Position numbers and translations under genes: made by a program
Notes under the pieces: model-generated
What the model was told of the DNA's origin: nothing
The model's input: only the letters and a program-made list of their open reading frames with translations
The model's database searches: none
In this document: positions 6,933-18,209 of the stretch, piece after piece
How positions within the stretch are numbered: position 1 is the stretch's first letter
Layout of the letters: every line of letters begins with the position of its first letter
NCBI RefSeq assembly: GCF_003043455.1
Contig: NZ_PZGG01000013.1
Span: 1-51,826 of the forward strand
Direction of reading: 5' to 3'
Length of the DNA: 51,826 nucleotides
Source of the DNA: Staphylococcus simulans
GTDB lineage: Bacteria > Bacillota > Bacilli > Staphylococcales > Staphylococcaceae

Positions 6933-7022
6933 GGAGAAATACCCAAGTCCGGCTGAAGGGATCGGTCTTGAAAACCGACAGGGGCTTAACGGCTCGCGGG
7001 GGTTCGAATCCCTCTTTCTCCG
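6933..7022 (+). tRNA. tRNA-Ser (anticodon UGA)
   Basis: This 90-nt class II tRNA has acceptor GGAGAAA pairing with TTTCTCC, an anticodon stem TCGGT/ACCGA and loop CTTGAAA with anticodon TGA at 6969-6971, reading UCA. A long variable arm follows, then a GGTTCGAATCC T-arm. The 3' CCA is not encoded. It has its own promoter and terminator. I saw no integrase or repeated 3' end that would mark it as an occupied attachment site. Confidence 0.97.
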
Positions 7023-7030
7023 CTACGATA

Positions 7031-7066
7031 AAGGATGAGATACTGAATAGTGTCTCATCCTTTTTT
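7031..7066 (+). terminator. Rho-independent terminator of tRNA-Ser
   Basis: AAGGATGAGA pairs perfectly with TCTCATCCTT and is followed by TTTT. It starts 9 bp after the tRNA. Confidence 0.9.
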
Positions 7067-7077
7067 ATTAATCTGAT

Positions 7078-7198
7078 GTAAAAGTTTCATGATGACTTTT
7101 ACGTTTTCACCCGCTATTGTGTTATAAACTAAATAACAAACATTTAATTCAGAATTACTGAACCCCCACTCTACCGATATAGAATGGGGGTTCTTTTT
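7078..7198 (+). ncRNA. Possible small RNA ending in an orphan terminator
   Basis: GAACCCCCA (7160-7168) pairs perfectly with TGGGGGTTC (7185-7193), with an inner TCTA/TAGA stem and TTTTT after it. This strong plus-strand terminator follows no plus-strand gene except tRNA-Ser, which already has its own. Upstream lies a perfect 8-bp hairpin (GTAAAAGT/ACTTTTAC, 7078-7102) and a TATAAA (7123-7128) with a poor -35. A short sRNA is possible; a backup terminator against convergent transcription is the alternative. Confidence 0.3.
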
Positions 7199-7273
7199 AT
7201 GGTGAATCTTTGTCTGCATACTATTGTGATTGTTCAGTCAAAATGTGTAAACACAACGTGACACCCTGATATT

Positions 7274-7306
7274 AAAAAAGCCGCACTCACTATGAGTACG
7301 ACTTTT
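7274..7306 (-). terminator. Rho-independent terminator of adhesin 1
   Basis: An AAAAG...ACTC hairpin with matching GAGT...CTTTT arm runs into TTTTTT on the minus strand, 10 bp after the adhesin stop codon. Confidence 0.8.
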
Positions 7307-7315
7307 ATTTACATA

Positions 7316-10300
7316 TTAATTTTTTCTACGGCGACTGCTTACTAAGAATGCGGCACCGATCAATGCGGCTAATCCGCCTACAAGGATGCTGTTGGATTGT
7401 GACTGACCTGTATTTGGTAATGCTTTTTGATGTTGATTAGAAACTGTTTGTTCTGGTTGTGTGGTTCTAGTTGATGAGTCATTTAATGTTTGTGATGAAT
7501 TCTCTTTATCATTTTGATATATTTGTTCGTTGAAAGTTCGAGAATTAGCTTGGTGTTCATTTGTTGATTCATCAGAAGTGTTGTCATCTTTAGATGTTTG
7601 TTGCTCTGGTGTAATTTCGTTATGTTTTTCTACATCTATTGAAGCACTTTCAGAAGATACTACTTCTTGTTTTGTAATCACTTGATGTTTATTTGTATTT
7701 TCTGTTTTAATTTCTTGTTTAACTTCGCTGGCAGGAGTTAAATCAACTGATGAAGTTATTTCAGAACCTAACTGCTTAAGAGAAGATTTATCAGTATTTT
7801 CTTGATGTGTTTCTTCTGGTTGTACAGTTGCTGTAGCAGATGTTTCCGGTGACATTCCATTCGGAGTTGTTTCAAGAGAAGTTGTTGTATCTTCAGTTAC
7901 TGCTGGAATTTCAATACTCTCTATGTTGTTTAACTCTGAAATCAAGTTGCCTTTTAATTCTGTTGGTAACTGTGCAATTGCTGTTTGTGCTGATTCTTTT
8001 GTTGTCTTTACCTTCTCTTGAACAATCATTAATGATTTTTGTTCTTCTGCCTGTACATGATAATCTGAAAGTACTTTTTCAAGTTCAATTTGAGCTGTAT
8101 TATTTGTTGATATTGCTTTCTTCAATGCTGCTTCTGCTTCACTTACCCATTGGTCTTGGATGTCGTTTGTGCCATTCGCATTGATGTCATTGATTTCTGG
8201 GATGTCGATACCTTTCAATTGTGCTAATAACTCTGGTAAATCGCCTTTTAATTCACTTGGTAATACGTCTACTTTTGTCTCTGCTGTTGCTTTTAATGCT
8301 TGTGCTTGTTCTTGAGCTGACGTTAACAATGATTGTTCTTGTGGTGTGATTAAGTTGTCGGAAACCGCCATCTTCAATGCTGATTGTGCTGCTTTATCTG
8401 CAAGTTCTGCTGCCTTCACTGCTGCTTCTGCGTCACTTAACCATTGATCTTGGATGTCGTTCGTACCATTCGCATTGATGTCATTGATTTCTGGGATGTC
8501 GATACCTTTCAATTGTGCTAATAACTCTGGTAAATCGCCTTTTAATTCACTTGGCAATGCGTCTACTTTTCTTTCTGCTGTTGCTTTTAATGTTTGCGCT
8601 TGTTCTTGTGCAGATTTCAATAATGTTTGTTCTTGCGGTGTGATTAAGTTGTCGGAAACTGCCATCTTCAATGCTGATTGCGCTGCTGTATCTGCAAGTT
8701 CCGCTTTCTTCACTGCTACTTCTGTGTCACTTAACCATTGATCTTGGATGTCGTTCGTGCCATTCGCATTAGCGTCATTGATTTCTGGGATGTCGATACC
8801 TTTCATTTGAGCCAATAATGCTGGTAAATCCCCTTTTAATTCATTTGGCAATGCGTCTACTTTTGTCTCTGCTGTTGCTTTTAATGTTTGCGCTTGTTCT
8901 TGTGCAGTTTTTAGTGATGTTTTTTCTTGTGGTGTAATTAATTTATCGGAGACAGTAGAATCAAATAATGTTTGAGCATACTTATCAGCTGACTGTGCCT
9001 CTTTTACCGCATCTCTCGCTTCATTAGTTAATGCGTCTACATTATCATCAATGCCGTTTTCATTTTGATCATTAATTGTTGGTAATGTAATACCTTTAAG
9101 GAATGCTAAATCATCCGGAAGATTACCTTGTAATGTTAATGGTAATTGATTCACCTTCTCTTTTGCTTGTGCCTTCACATCGTCGTAAATTGCTTGTAAT
9201 TGTGCTAATTGTTCATATTCTCTTGGTGTAACTAAACTATCTACAGTATTCATTGCTAGTTTTTCTTGAAGTTTAGCATCCATTGCTTGTGCGACTCTGA
9301 CAAACTCTGTTGCTTCAGTTAATGCAGCATCATCTGTATCTGAAATATTATTGGCATTTTGATCATTAATGGCTGGAACTGTGATGCCTTGAAGTTGTTT
9401 TAAACGTGCTTCAAAAGGTGCCTGATATGCTTCTGGTAGTAGATTTACAATTTGTTGTGCTGAATCTTTAGCACCTTCAAACAAGGATTGATGTTGTGAC
9501 AATGCTTGATGTTCTTGTGGAGTAATCAACCCATTTTCATTTGCTGTATCAAGTTCAGATTGTACATCTTGATTCATTTTTTCAGCTTGTGCCACAAGTA
9601 CTTCTGCTTGATCAAGTAAGGTATCAATATCATCTGAGATACCGTTATCATTTTGATCATTGATGGTAGGAATAGAGATAGTTTGCATTTGCACTAAAGC
9701 ATTCATTAATTCATCTTTAACTGCTGTTGGAATCTTACTTTGTTGAATCGTCTCAGTTGCTTGTGCTTTTAGTTTTAATGCATGATTTTGTGATTCAATC
9801 AATGTGTCTTGTTCTTGTGGTGTAATTAAGTGATCTGCATTCGCTTTTGTTAAATCACTTTGTGCTGTTTCATGTACAGCTTTTACTGCATTTATTAACT
9901 CTTGTAGCGTTTGATCTAATGTATCATCTACATCATTATGGTTGTGATCATTGACTGCTGGTACTTCAATACCTTTTAAAGCATCAAGCATTTTTGAAAG
10001 CTCATCTTTTAATGCGTCATCAACTAAAGCGACCTTATCCTCAGCAATATTTCTTTGTGCTAAGAATGCGTGTTGAAGATTTGATAACATATCATGTTCA
10101 TCATCATTAATGACAGTATTTTCTTGAGCTGTTGCTAATCCAGCTTTCGCAACAGCTTCTGCTGCTTGTGCTGCTTTAAGTGCTTGTAATGCATCACTTA
10201 TCAATTGGTCTTGCTTATCATCGATACCATTTGTATTTTTATCGTTTACTTCTGGAATGTCGATTGCTTGTAATGCATCTAATTGTGGTTGGAACTCTGG

Positions 10301-13300
10301 TCTTAAGTTTTCAGCAATCATGTCCACTGCTTTTTGAGCATAGTGTTTCGCTGTCTTCGCATAGTTGACTTGATGATTTAACTCAGACTGTTCATTTGAT
10401 GTGACTAATTGATCTTGTTGAATTGACTCTAGTTGTTGTTGTGCAACGTTATTGGCACGTTTTGCTTCATCAATTAAATCTTGTACAGCGGCTTTCAATG
10501 CATCTGTATGATCATCAATGTGGTTATTATCTTGATCATTGACAGTTGGTAAAGTAATTTCATTAATCGCATCTAATTGTAACTGCAAGTCTTTTTGATA
10601 CGCTGCTGGTAAAGTATCAATTGCCGCTTGCGCCGCAGCTTTATTAGCTTCTACTAAGTTTTTAGCACCGCTTAATGCTTCTAATTCATTCGGATTGATT
10701 AAACCATCTGCTGATGCTTCATCTACTTTAGCTTGTGCTAATTGCGACATATCTTTAGTCGCATTAATTAATTGTTGTGCCTTGTCTATTAATGTATCAA
10801 TATCATCACGAATACCATTTTGATTTTTATCATTCACAGATGGAATTGAAATTCCTGTTAACGCTTGTACTTTTTCAGGCAGATCTTGTCTGTATTTACT
10901 GTCAACTGCTTCAAGCTTTTCTTCAGCTAATGCTTTCTTTTGTTTAAATTCTTCTTGCAACGCATTTAATTGTGTCTGTTCATCAGGGTTTACCACGCCA
11001 TCTGCTTGAACTTCTTCTAATTTTGATTGTGCAGTTGCTTCAGCTTCTTTAGCTACTTCATAAGCTTTGGCCGCTTCTTCAAACAAACTGTCATCTTTAT
11101 CTGGCACACCATTATGATTTTCATCGTTGACTTGTGGTGGTCCAATTGGCGTTAACGCATCGAGTTCTGTTTGTAATGTTTTTTTAGTAGGTTCTGATAA
11201 TAATGCATCTACCAATGCTTGTGCATCAGCTTTTTTACCTTCTGCTAATGCAATCGTTTTTGCTAATTCTGAGCTTTCTTCAGGTGTAATGATATTGTCT
11301 TTTTGTATATCATCCATTTGTATCAATGCATTGTTATAAGCTACTTTGGCAGCTTCAACTGCTTCTTTCGCTTTAACAATTGCTTGATCCACGTCATCAC
11401 GAATCCCGTTCTTATCCTCGTCATTCACTTCAGGAACAGTAATACCTGTTAATGCTGCAAGTTGTTGTGGCAGGCCTTTACGATATGCTTCTTGAATCGC
11501 ATTAATCTTTTCGTTTGCTAATGCTCTCTTTTGCTCAAAGTTAGCTTGTGCTGCTAATAATGCTTGATGTTCTGTTGTATCAATTAATTCGTTCGGATTC
11601 AGTGCTTCAGCTAACATTTGTTTTGCTGCTTGATCTGCGGCTTTGGCATCTTTCAATAAATCTTCCGCTTCTAAAATCAACTTATCTTGATCATCAGGAA
11701 TGTTATTTTCATTGTTGTCTGTTACTGATGGTACTGTAATACCTGTTAATTTTGCTAAGCGATTCATTAAAAGTTCTTGCATGTTAGTTGGCAAGTCGTT
11801 AACTGCCTTGTTAGCTTCTGCTTTGATTGAAGCGGCTTCATCTTCAACTGAAGTTAAATCTGTATTTTCTTTTGGTGTAATCAGTTGGTTAGCTTGTGCT
11901 GTTTGTAAGTGTTCTTTTGCTGTCTTATCCGCCGCTTCTGCTTTTTCAACTAATGCTGTTGCTGCTAATAAAGCTGCTTCTTGTTGTGCTTTCAAATCTA
12001 AATCATCTGCACGTCCATTATTATCTTTATCATTTACTTCTGGAACTGTGATACCTGTTAATGCTTTTAATTTCCCAGGCAATACACCTTGATATGCTGA
12101 ATCAACTGCATCTATTGCTTGTTGTGCTGCTGCTTTCTTTTGTTCAAAATCATGTTGTAAGTTTGCTAGTGTCTGATGTTTTTCTGGTGAAATAGCTTGG
12201 TTTTCATTTGCTTTTGCTAGTTCATCTTTTGCCAAAGCGTCAGCTTCTATTGCTTTTTCAATTGCTGATTCTGCTGCTTTAACTAAATCATCTTGAATAT
12301 CTGGAATCATATTGCTGTTGTTGTCATTGATGTCTGGAACATTAATGCCGTCTAATTTCGTTAATTCTTGTTCTAAAGGTGCACGTAATGCTTCAGGTAA
12401 TGCATTCACTTTTTCTGTTGCGTCTGCTTTTGTTGAAACAGCAGTTTTCTGAGCTTCTGTTAAATCTTGATGTTCTGTTGGATTAATCAACTTATCTTGT
12501 GTTGCGTTTGTTAAATCATGTTTTGCTGCTAAATCTGCTGCTTTTGCTTTATCTAAAGATGCTTGTGCTGCTTTAATCAATGTTTCAAGTTCAGCTTGAT
12601 CGATGTCGTCTGTTTTACCGTTGTTGTCTTTATCATTCACTTCCGGGACTACAATACCATTTAACGCATCAAGTTGTGTTGGTAATTCTTCACGATATTT
12701 CTCTTCAATCTGGTTGATTTTATCGTTAGCTGCTTGTTTCTTCGTTGTAAAATCTTGTTGTAGCTTATCTAAGCTGTCGTGTTCTTGTTGATTGATGGCT
12801 TTATCAGCTTCTGCTTTAGCTAATTCATCTTTAGCTGATTTATCTGCTGCTTTAGCTTCTTCTATAGAAAGTTTAGCCGCTTCAATCAATGTATCTTGTT
12901 CATCTGGGATGTTGTTATCATTGTTGTCATTGATACTTGGTACTGTAATACCTTTTAACTTAGCTAATCTTTCTAATAATGATGTTTGTAATTCTGATGA
13001 TAATGCTTTAACTGCTGTATCCGCTGTTGCTTTTGTTGTATCTGCATTTTCTTTTGCGACAGTTAAATCTTGATGTTCTTTTTCTTTAATTAAGTTGTCT
13101 GCATTGGCTTGTTGTAATTGTGTTTGTGCTGCTTGGTCTGCGGCTTCTGCTTTCTTAACTAAATCTTCTGCGTTTTTCAATGCTGCATCTTGTTGTTCTT
13201 TCGCATCTTGATTATCAGGTTTACCATTATTATCTGTGTCATTAACTGCAGGAACTGTAATTCCTTTTAATGCTTCAAGTTGTGTCGGCAAATCACCACG

Positions 13301-16300
13301 ATATTTCTCTTCAATCTGGTTGATTTTATCACTAGCTGCTTTTTTCTTCGTTGTAAAATCTTGTTGTAAGTTTTCTAAGTTGTCGTGCTCTTGTTGATTG
13401 ATTGCTTTATCTTCTTCAGCTTTAGTTAATTCATCTTTAGCTTTTCGATCTGCCGCTTTAACTGCGGCTAATAAATCTTGAGCTTCTGCGATTAATGTAT
13501 CTTGTTCATCTGGGATGTTGTTGTTATCAGTATCATTAATAGATGGAATTTCAATACCGTTCAATGCATCAAGCTCATCTAATAAAGGCGCTTGCATGTT
13601 TTCTGGAAGTGTTTCTACTAAACCTCTTGCAGTTGAATTTGCTTCGTCAGCTTGATTTTCAACAACATATAATCCCTCTAATTCTTTAAGTGAGATTACA
13701 TCATCTTGTTTTACTTCAGTTAATTTATCTTGTGCTGTTTTATCAGCAAGTTTTGCTCTCTCTATAGCTGCTTTAGCTTCTGCTAACAATTGATTCGTTT
13801 CAGCACGATCAGTAGTATCCGGTTTTCCGTTATTATCATTATCGTTAACATCCGGAACTTCAATTCCTTTTAATGCGTTGATTTGCTGTAATAGCTTATC
13901 GTTATACTTCTTATCAACTGCATTAGCTTTCTCTGTTGCTGCTTGTTTTTGAGTTTCAAATTCTTTTTGAAGTTCTGTTAATTTCGCATTTTCTTCTTGA
14001 TTGATAGCCTGATTTTCTTGTGCTGTTGTTAATTCAGAAACTGCTTTTTTCTCAGCATCTTCAGCTAATTTAATCGCTGCCTCTGCCAACTTGATTAACT
14101 CATCTTGAGTGTCTGGGATATCATTTTCATTTTTATCATTAACTTCTGGTACAACAATTCCATTTAAAGAATTCAATCTGTCTAAGAATGATTGTTGTTG
14201 TTCTAACGGTAATGTTTTAACTGCTTCTTCTGCTGTTGACTTTGATGATGTTGCAAGTTCTTTTGCAGCGGTTAATTCTGTATGTTCTTGAGGCTTAATT
14301 AGGTTGTTTTCTTTTGCTTTTTGTAATTGTGACTGAGCTGTTTGGTCTGCAGTTTCTGCTTTCTTAACTAAGTCTTCAACATTACCTAAAGCTGCTGTGA
14401 GTTGTTCCTTTTCATCTTGTTCGTCTGGTTTACCATTGTTGTTCTTGTCATTTACTACAGGAACTGCAATACCCACAAGCTTATTCAATTTTTCAATTAA
14501 AGGAGATTGATATTTCTCATTAACTTCTTTAATTTTTGCTTCTGCTGCTTTTTTCTTAGTTTCAAATTCTTTTTGAAGTGCTGATAAATTATCATGTTCA
14601 GTTGGAGAAATCGCATTGTTTTCATTGGCTGTTTCTAGTGTTGATTTCGCTTTGCTTTCAGCCTCTTGTGCTTCTTTTAACAGTTGCTCAGCTTCTGCTA
14701 TCAACTTATCTTGATCGTCAGAGATTGAATTGTTATTCTCATCATTTACTTTTGGTAAGACAATTTCAGTTAATTGATCTAATTCTTGTTGTAATGTTGC
14801 TTTTAAACGTTCAGGCAATTGATTCACTTTTGCTTGCGCATCATTTTTCTTAGTTGTTGCTGTTTGAATTTCATTTTGTAAACCGTCTATTTCATTTTTG
14901 CTTACAAGTTGGTCGGCAGCGATTGTTTGAGCTGTTGTTTTTGCTTGGGCATGCGCTTTTTTAGCTTCTTCAACCGAAGCGGTTGCTTCTGCCATAATTT
15001 GCTTATCAATTTCTTTTTTAAGTTCATCAGAGAGTTTTAATGCAACGGTTTGATAATCTGTTGTTAGGTTTTCAATATGCTTTGTCCCATTATCAAATGA
15101 CCATTTCACAGGAACATTTAATACATTACCATCGTAATACGTTTTTAACTTTGTCCATTTTTCTGAATTTGTGCTGATATCTTCAGTTGTTAAACTATGT
15201 TTCAAAGTGATTGAAGGCGTATAAGTTTTGTCGTAGAAGTTTTGTTGTTTTAATGCAGTGTTGCTATTAGTTAGAACTACTTTGTTTGTATTATTTTGAG
15301 TAGCAGTAAAGTAGTTTGTATTAGGTTGTACATTCGCTACGATGTCTTGAGGAAATTCTGCTGTCATTTCAATTTTACTTGGCAAAGTTGCTGTTTGGTG
15401 AACTTCTCTTGTTGGAATATATTGTGTGATTGTAACCTTCGCATCATCGTTACCTGTCGGATTATCGACTTGAACTGTATAAGGTTGTACCGGTACTAAT
15501 AAGATACCTTTTACATGAAACGCTGTACCTGATACATTTCTTCCAGTCATACTATAAGTCAATTCACTCTTATCTTTGAAAGTAGCAGTTACTCTATTTG
15601 GATAATCTTCAACAGGACCTTTTGGATGTTCACCTGTAGAAATAATAATTTTGTTGTCTTTTAACTCTAAATTAGCTGTTGCCTCTGAATGAGTTTTATT
15701 ACTAATATACAGTTCGTTGATTTCGTTTCGATTAAAAGTGACAGACTTTCTAACATCTACTTCTTTATTTCGATCATAATCATCAAGGTCATAAATATTT
15801 AATAATCCACTTACAGGGTGAAGTGTATCATTAAGATTCTTTAAACCTTCTATAACAGAAGTAATAGACGTACCATTAGATATTTTATTATAAAAACCGT
15901 CTAGTTTTGTCTTATCGATATTAGACATGAATTTAATGTTAGCTGTTGCACCGCCCCCATCTTGAGAAGTCATTGATAACATATCTCGACCTGATGTGAA
16001 GAAATATCTTATATTTGTTGGAAACTTTTTAGATGGTGGATCCATTTTGACATGTACCAAGGCATCTACTTTATGACCATTCGCTGTACCTACATTATTG
16101 ATATATACATAAGCTTCAGGTTGTTTATCATCGAGTTTAATGTAATCACCAAAGTAGGCGTGAATACCGCCACCATTTGTAATTGTAGTTTTTGTACTTG
16201 TCACTGTTTCTTTGTTTGTCAGGAAAGAATAAGATTTACTGTCATAATCTTTAAATTTAGGTGAAAAATCAATATAATCTGGGGCCACTGTTTGTCCTGG

Positions 16301-16882
16301 ATTCGCTACCTTCTTCACTAGATTACTGCTATTATAATCAATGATTTTTCCATTGTACGTTTCATTATTGACGGGTGCTTTAACTTGTTCAACTGGTGGG
16401 TCTGTGTCTAATGAACGCTTTGTACGTGTATGAGTCGATGGAGCTGATTCTGTTGTTGGTTCAATCGTTGGTGTAGATTCTGGAGTTGTTTCTTTTTCTG
16501 TTGATTTTGTTTCTTCTGGTTGTGGTGCTTGTTCTGTAGTTGTCGGTGCTTCTCATGTTGTTTGGTTTAATTCCGGATTATGAGAAGCAGTATTTTCAGA
16601 GGCAGGAGCTTCTGTTGTTACAGGTGGTGTAACGACTGCTGTTGTTTGTGTCTCTTGAGTTGGTTGAGACGTTGTGTCTGAGTTAGGTTTTGGTGATTCA
16701 GACTGAGTTTGAGTGGTGTCTGTACTAGATGTTTGTTCTTCTGCTGCTTGGGCGTCATGGCTGAGGCCAAACATGAGTGTTGCTCCTACAAGGATAGAAG
16801 CGGTTCCTACCGTAAATTTACGGATAGAGTACTTGTTTTGCTTATTAGGCAAAAAATCAAGTCTACGATTGGGTTGTTTCAT
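7316..16882 (-). pseudogene. Giant LPXTG adhesin 1 with GA-like helical repeats, interrupted by one in-frame TGA
   Basis: This is one reading frame of 3,188 codons broken by a single TGA at codon 110 (16553-16555); I translated across it and found no other stop or shift. The N-terminus has a YSIRK signal peptide (YSIRK at 18-22, cleavage after AQA near 46). A Thr/Glu/Pro-rich segment carries the TGA, then a roughly 430-residue non-repetitive region of unknown fold follows. About 23 helical repeats of about 98 residues come next, each ending in I-x-(V/I)-P-x-(V/I)-N-D-x-(N/D)-x-N and an Asp pair. They resemble the GA-like domains of large adhesins and look like calcium loops. A Ser/Thr-rich spacer, LPNTG, a hydrophobic helix and RRRKN anchor it to the wall by sortase. 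The downstream part begins at a GTG (16318) without a ribosome site and would lack a signal. The gene may be inactivated, polymorphic, or mis-sequenced at one base. Confidence 0.85.
7890..15000 (-). repeat. Tandem array of about 23 repeats of roughly 294 bp in adhesin 1
   Basis: Each unit encodes about 98 residues: two or three Ala/Lys/Glu-rich helices, then I-T-V-P-x-V-N-D-x-N-x-N-G-x-x-D-D-x-D. I counted 23 clear Asn/Asp loops plus one degenerate final copy (PAVTEDTTT). Units near the C-terminus are the most alike: loops starting near 8148, 8442 and 8736 are exactly 294 bp apart and nearly identical. Confidence 0.85.
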
Positions 16883-16971
16883 TGCTGTTCCTCCGATGTG
16901 TCTTTGTCTATATGCTGAGTGTTCTTTTCTAAAAAATCATTTGCTGACATCCTCTTTTTAAGAGAACAAAA

Positions 16972-17053
16972 TTTATATTAACTGATTTTTTTCGAAAATA
17001 AATAGACATCAAAGGAATAGTAAAAAAAGTGCATGCCAAAAGTAAAAAAAGTG
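16972..17053 (-). promoter_or_regulatory. Adhesin 1 promoter region with direct repeats
   Basis: A minus-strand TATAAA (16972-16977) has no good -35, which suggests dependence on an activator. Upstream, AGTAAAAAAAGTG occurs twice (17019-17031 and 17041-17053), 22 bp apart, about two helical turns. The same AAAAAGTG core recurs upstream of AraC regulator 2, whose gene ends 26 bp beyond. These are candidate binding sites for that regulator. Confidence 0.45.
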
Positions 17054-17078
17054 TAAGCGATGAATATTAATTAAAATC

Positions 17079-17912
17079 TTAGTTGTTTACCATTTCTAAA
17101 TAGGCCAAAGCTTCTCTATAAATCAATTCGGATATCATATTTTCTGCCCGTTTATAGTATTGGGCTTGGTTAATAAATTCTTTGGGACTCATATGAAATT
17201 GGTTTTTAAAGTTTTTAAGATATGTACGGTAACTCGCAAAATTATACTCTTTCCAAAGCTCATTCTCATTACCTCGAATAAGTAATTCTTCGGCTAATTT
17301 ATAAAGTTTGAGACGTCTTACATATTCATTAAACCCTATCTGCATTTCTTCTTTGAACTTCCTTGAAAGAAAGCTGCTATTTACATAAATCACTTGTGCT
17401 ACATCGCTCAACTTTAATGGTGCTTTAAAATTATGATTAACATGCGAGACAGCTTTCAACACATTCTCATTTGTAGTGAAATTAAAAATGTAGCTTTCAC
17501 TTTCACTGTAATATATGTGCAGATAGTTAATAAGCTTGATGATATTGATATCTGCCATAAATAAATCTTCTTCATACATAAAACGAATGTAGTTCATAAA
17601 TGCCTTTTTCATACTCAGTTGTGTTTGATCGGTTTTAGTGATGTTGCGCGCATTTCTTAAATAATATTTATTAAAGTGCACTTTGTTGATAGAAAGGCAA
17701 ACAATACTGCCATTGATACTTTGGATTTGTGAATATTTCATTTCTGGTGTTGTGACAAAGATATCACCAGCACCATATTCTAATTCAATTTCGTCTATGG
17801 TTACTTTTGCTAAACCGCTTATCACAAAGTACACAGTAATGTATTGGTTATCGTGCATTAAGTCAAAATTACATACGGATGAAGTAAAAATATTGTAGGT
17901 ATAGTCCATCAT
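17079..17912 (-). CDS. AraC-family transcriptional regulator 2
   Basis: This 277-residue paralogue of the protein at 5734-6567 has an N-terminal cupin-like half (about 1-90) and a C-terminal AraC-type double helix-turn-helix (about 150-250), with LSDVAQVIYVNSSFLSRKFKEEM and FKNQFHMSPKEFINQ as the two helix-turn-helix signatures. AGGAGA precedes two adjacent ATG codons; the second aligns with the paralogue's start, so either may be used. It lies between adhesin 2 and adhesin 1 in the same direction, with no clear terminator before adhesin 1, so partial co-transcription is possible. Repeats of CACTTTTT upstream of both itself and adhesin 1 point to autoregulation and control of adhesin 1. Confidence 0.85.
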   Translation of the reverse strand: MMDYTYNIFTSSVCNFDLMHDNQYITVYFVISGLAKVTIDEIELEYGAGDIFVTTPEMKYSQIQSINGSIVCLSINKVHFNKYYLRNARNITKTDQTQLSMKKAFMNYIRFMYEEDLFMADINIIKLINYLHIYYSESESYIFNFTTNENVLKAVSHVNHNFKAPLKLSDVAQVIYVNSSFLSRKFKEEMQIGFNEYVRRLKLYKLAEELLIRGNENELWKEYNFASYRTYLKNFKNQFHMSPKEFINQAQYYKRAENMISELIYREALAYLEMVNN

Positions 17913-17942
17913 TGATTCTCCTATCGAGTCATTAAAATTAAG

Positions 17943-17997
17943 AAAAAGTGCTAAAAAAATGGATTAAAAAGTGATAGTTAGAAGTGAATTAAAAGTG
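17943..17997 (-). promoter_or_regulatory. Three AAAAGTG direct repeats upstream of AraC regulator 2
   Basis: AAAAAGTG (17943-17950), AAAAAGTG (17966-17973) and AAAAGTG (17991-17997) recur at 23-24 bp, close to two helical turns, just upstream of the regulator gene. The core matches the pair in front of adhesin 1. AraC-family proteins commonly bind direct half-sites with this spacing. Confidence 0.45.
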
Positions 17998-18154
17998 TCG
18001 AAACAAACTAGAAAATGTTTGTATTAGGAATTAAAAAGGGAGCTCTTATGAGAGTTAACTTTGTTTATCATAGCTTATTAATCGTAAAAGTTGAATACTT
18101 TTTTCTAAATTCAATTGTACTTAATTACAAAATCGGGGATTTCCCTATATGTAT

Positions 18155-18187
18155 AAAAAAGACCGCACCCAATAAAGTGTACGGTCT
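18155..18187 (-). terminator. Rho-independent terminator of adhesin 2
   Basis: AGACCG pairs with CGGTCT with an inner GCAC/GTGT stem; TTTTTTATAC follows on the minus strand. It lies 23 bp past the stop codon. Confidence 0.85.
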
Positions 18188-18209
18188 AAAAACTACTTAT
18201 GATTTAGTT

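Noticed and set aside
6933..7022. tRNA-Ser as the attachment site of a mobile island
   Set aside because: No integrase, no duplicated tRNA 3' end and no phage or island genes were seen within the window.
16300..16552. Adhesin 1 as two separate genes (a short exported peptide and a 3,000-residue protein)
   Set aside because: The two parts share one frame with only a TGA between them, and the second part has no ribosome site, no promoter and no signal peptide.
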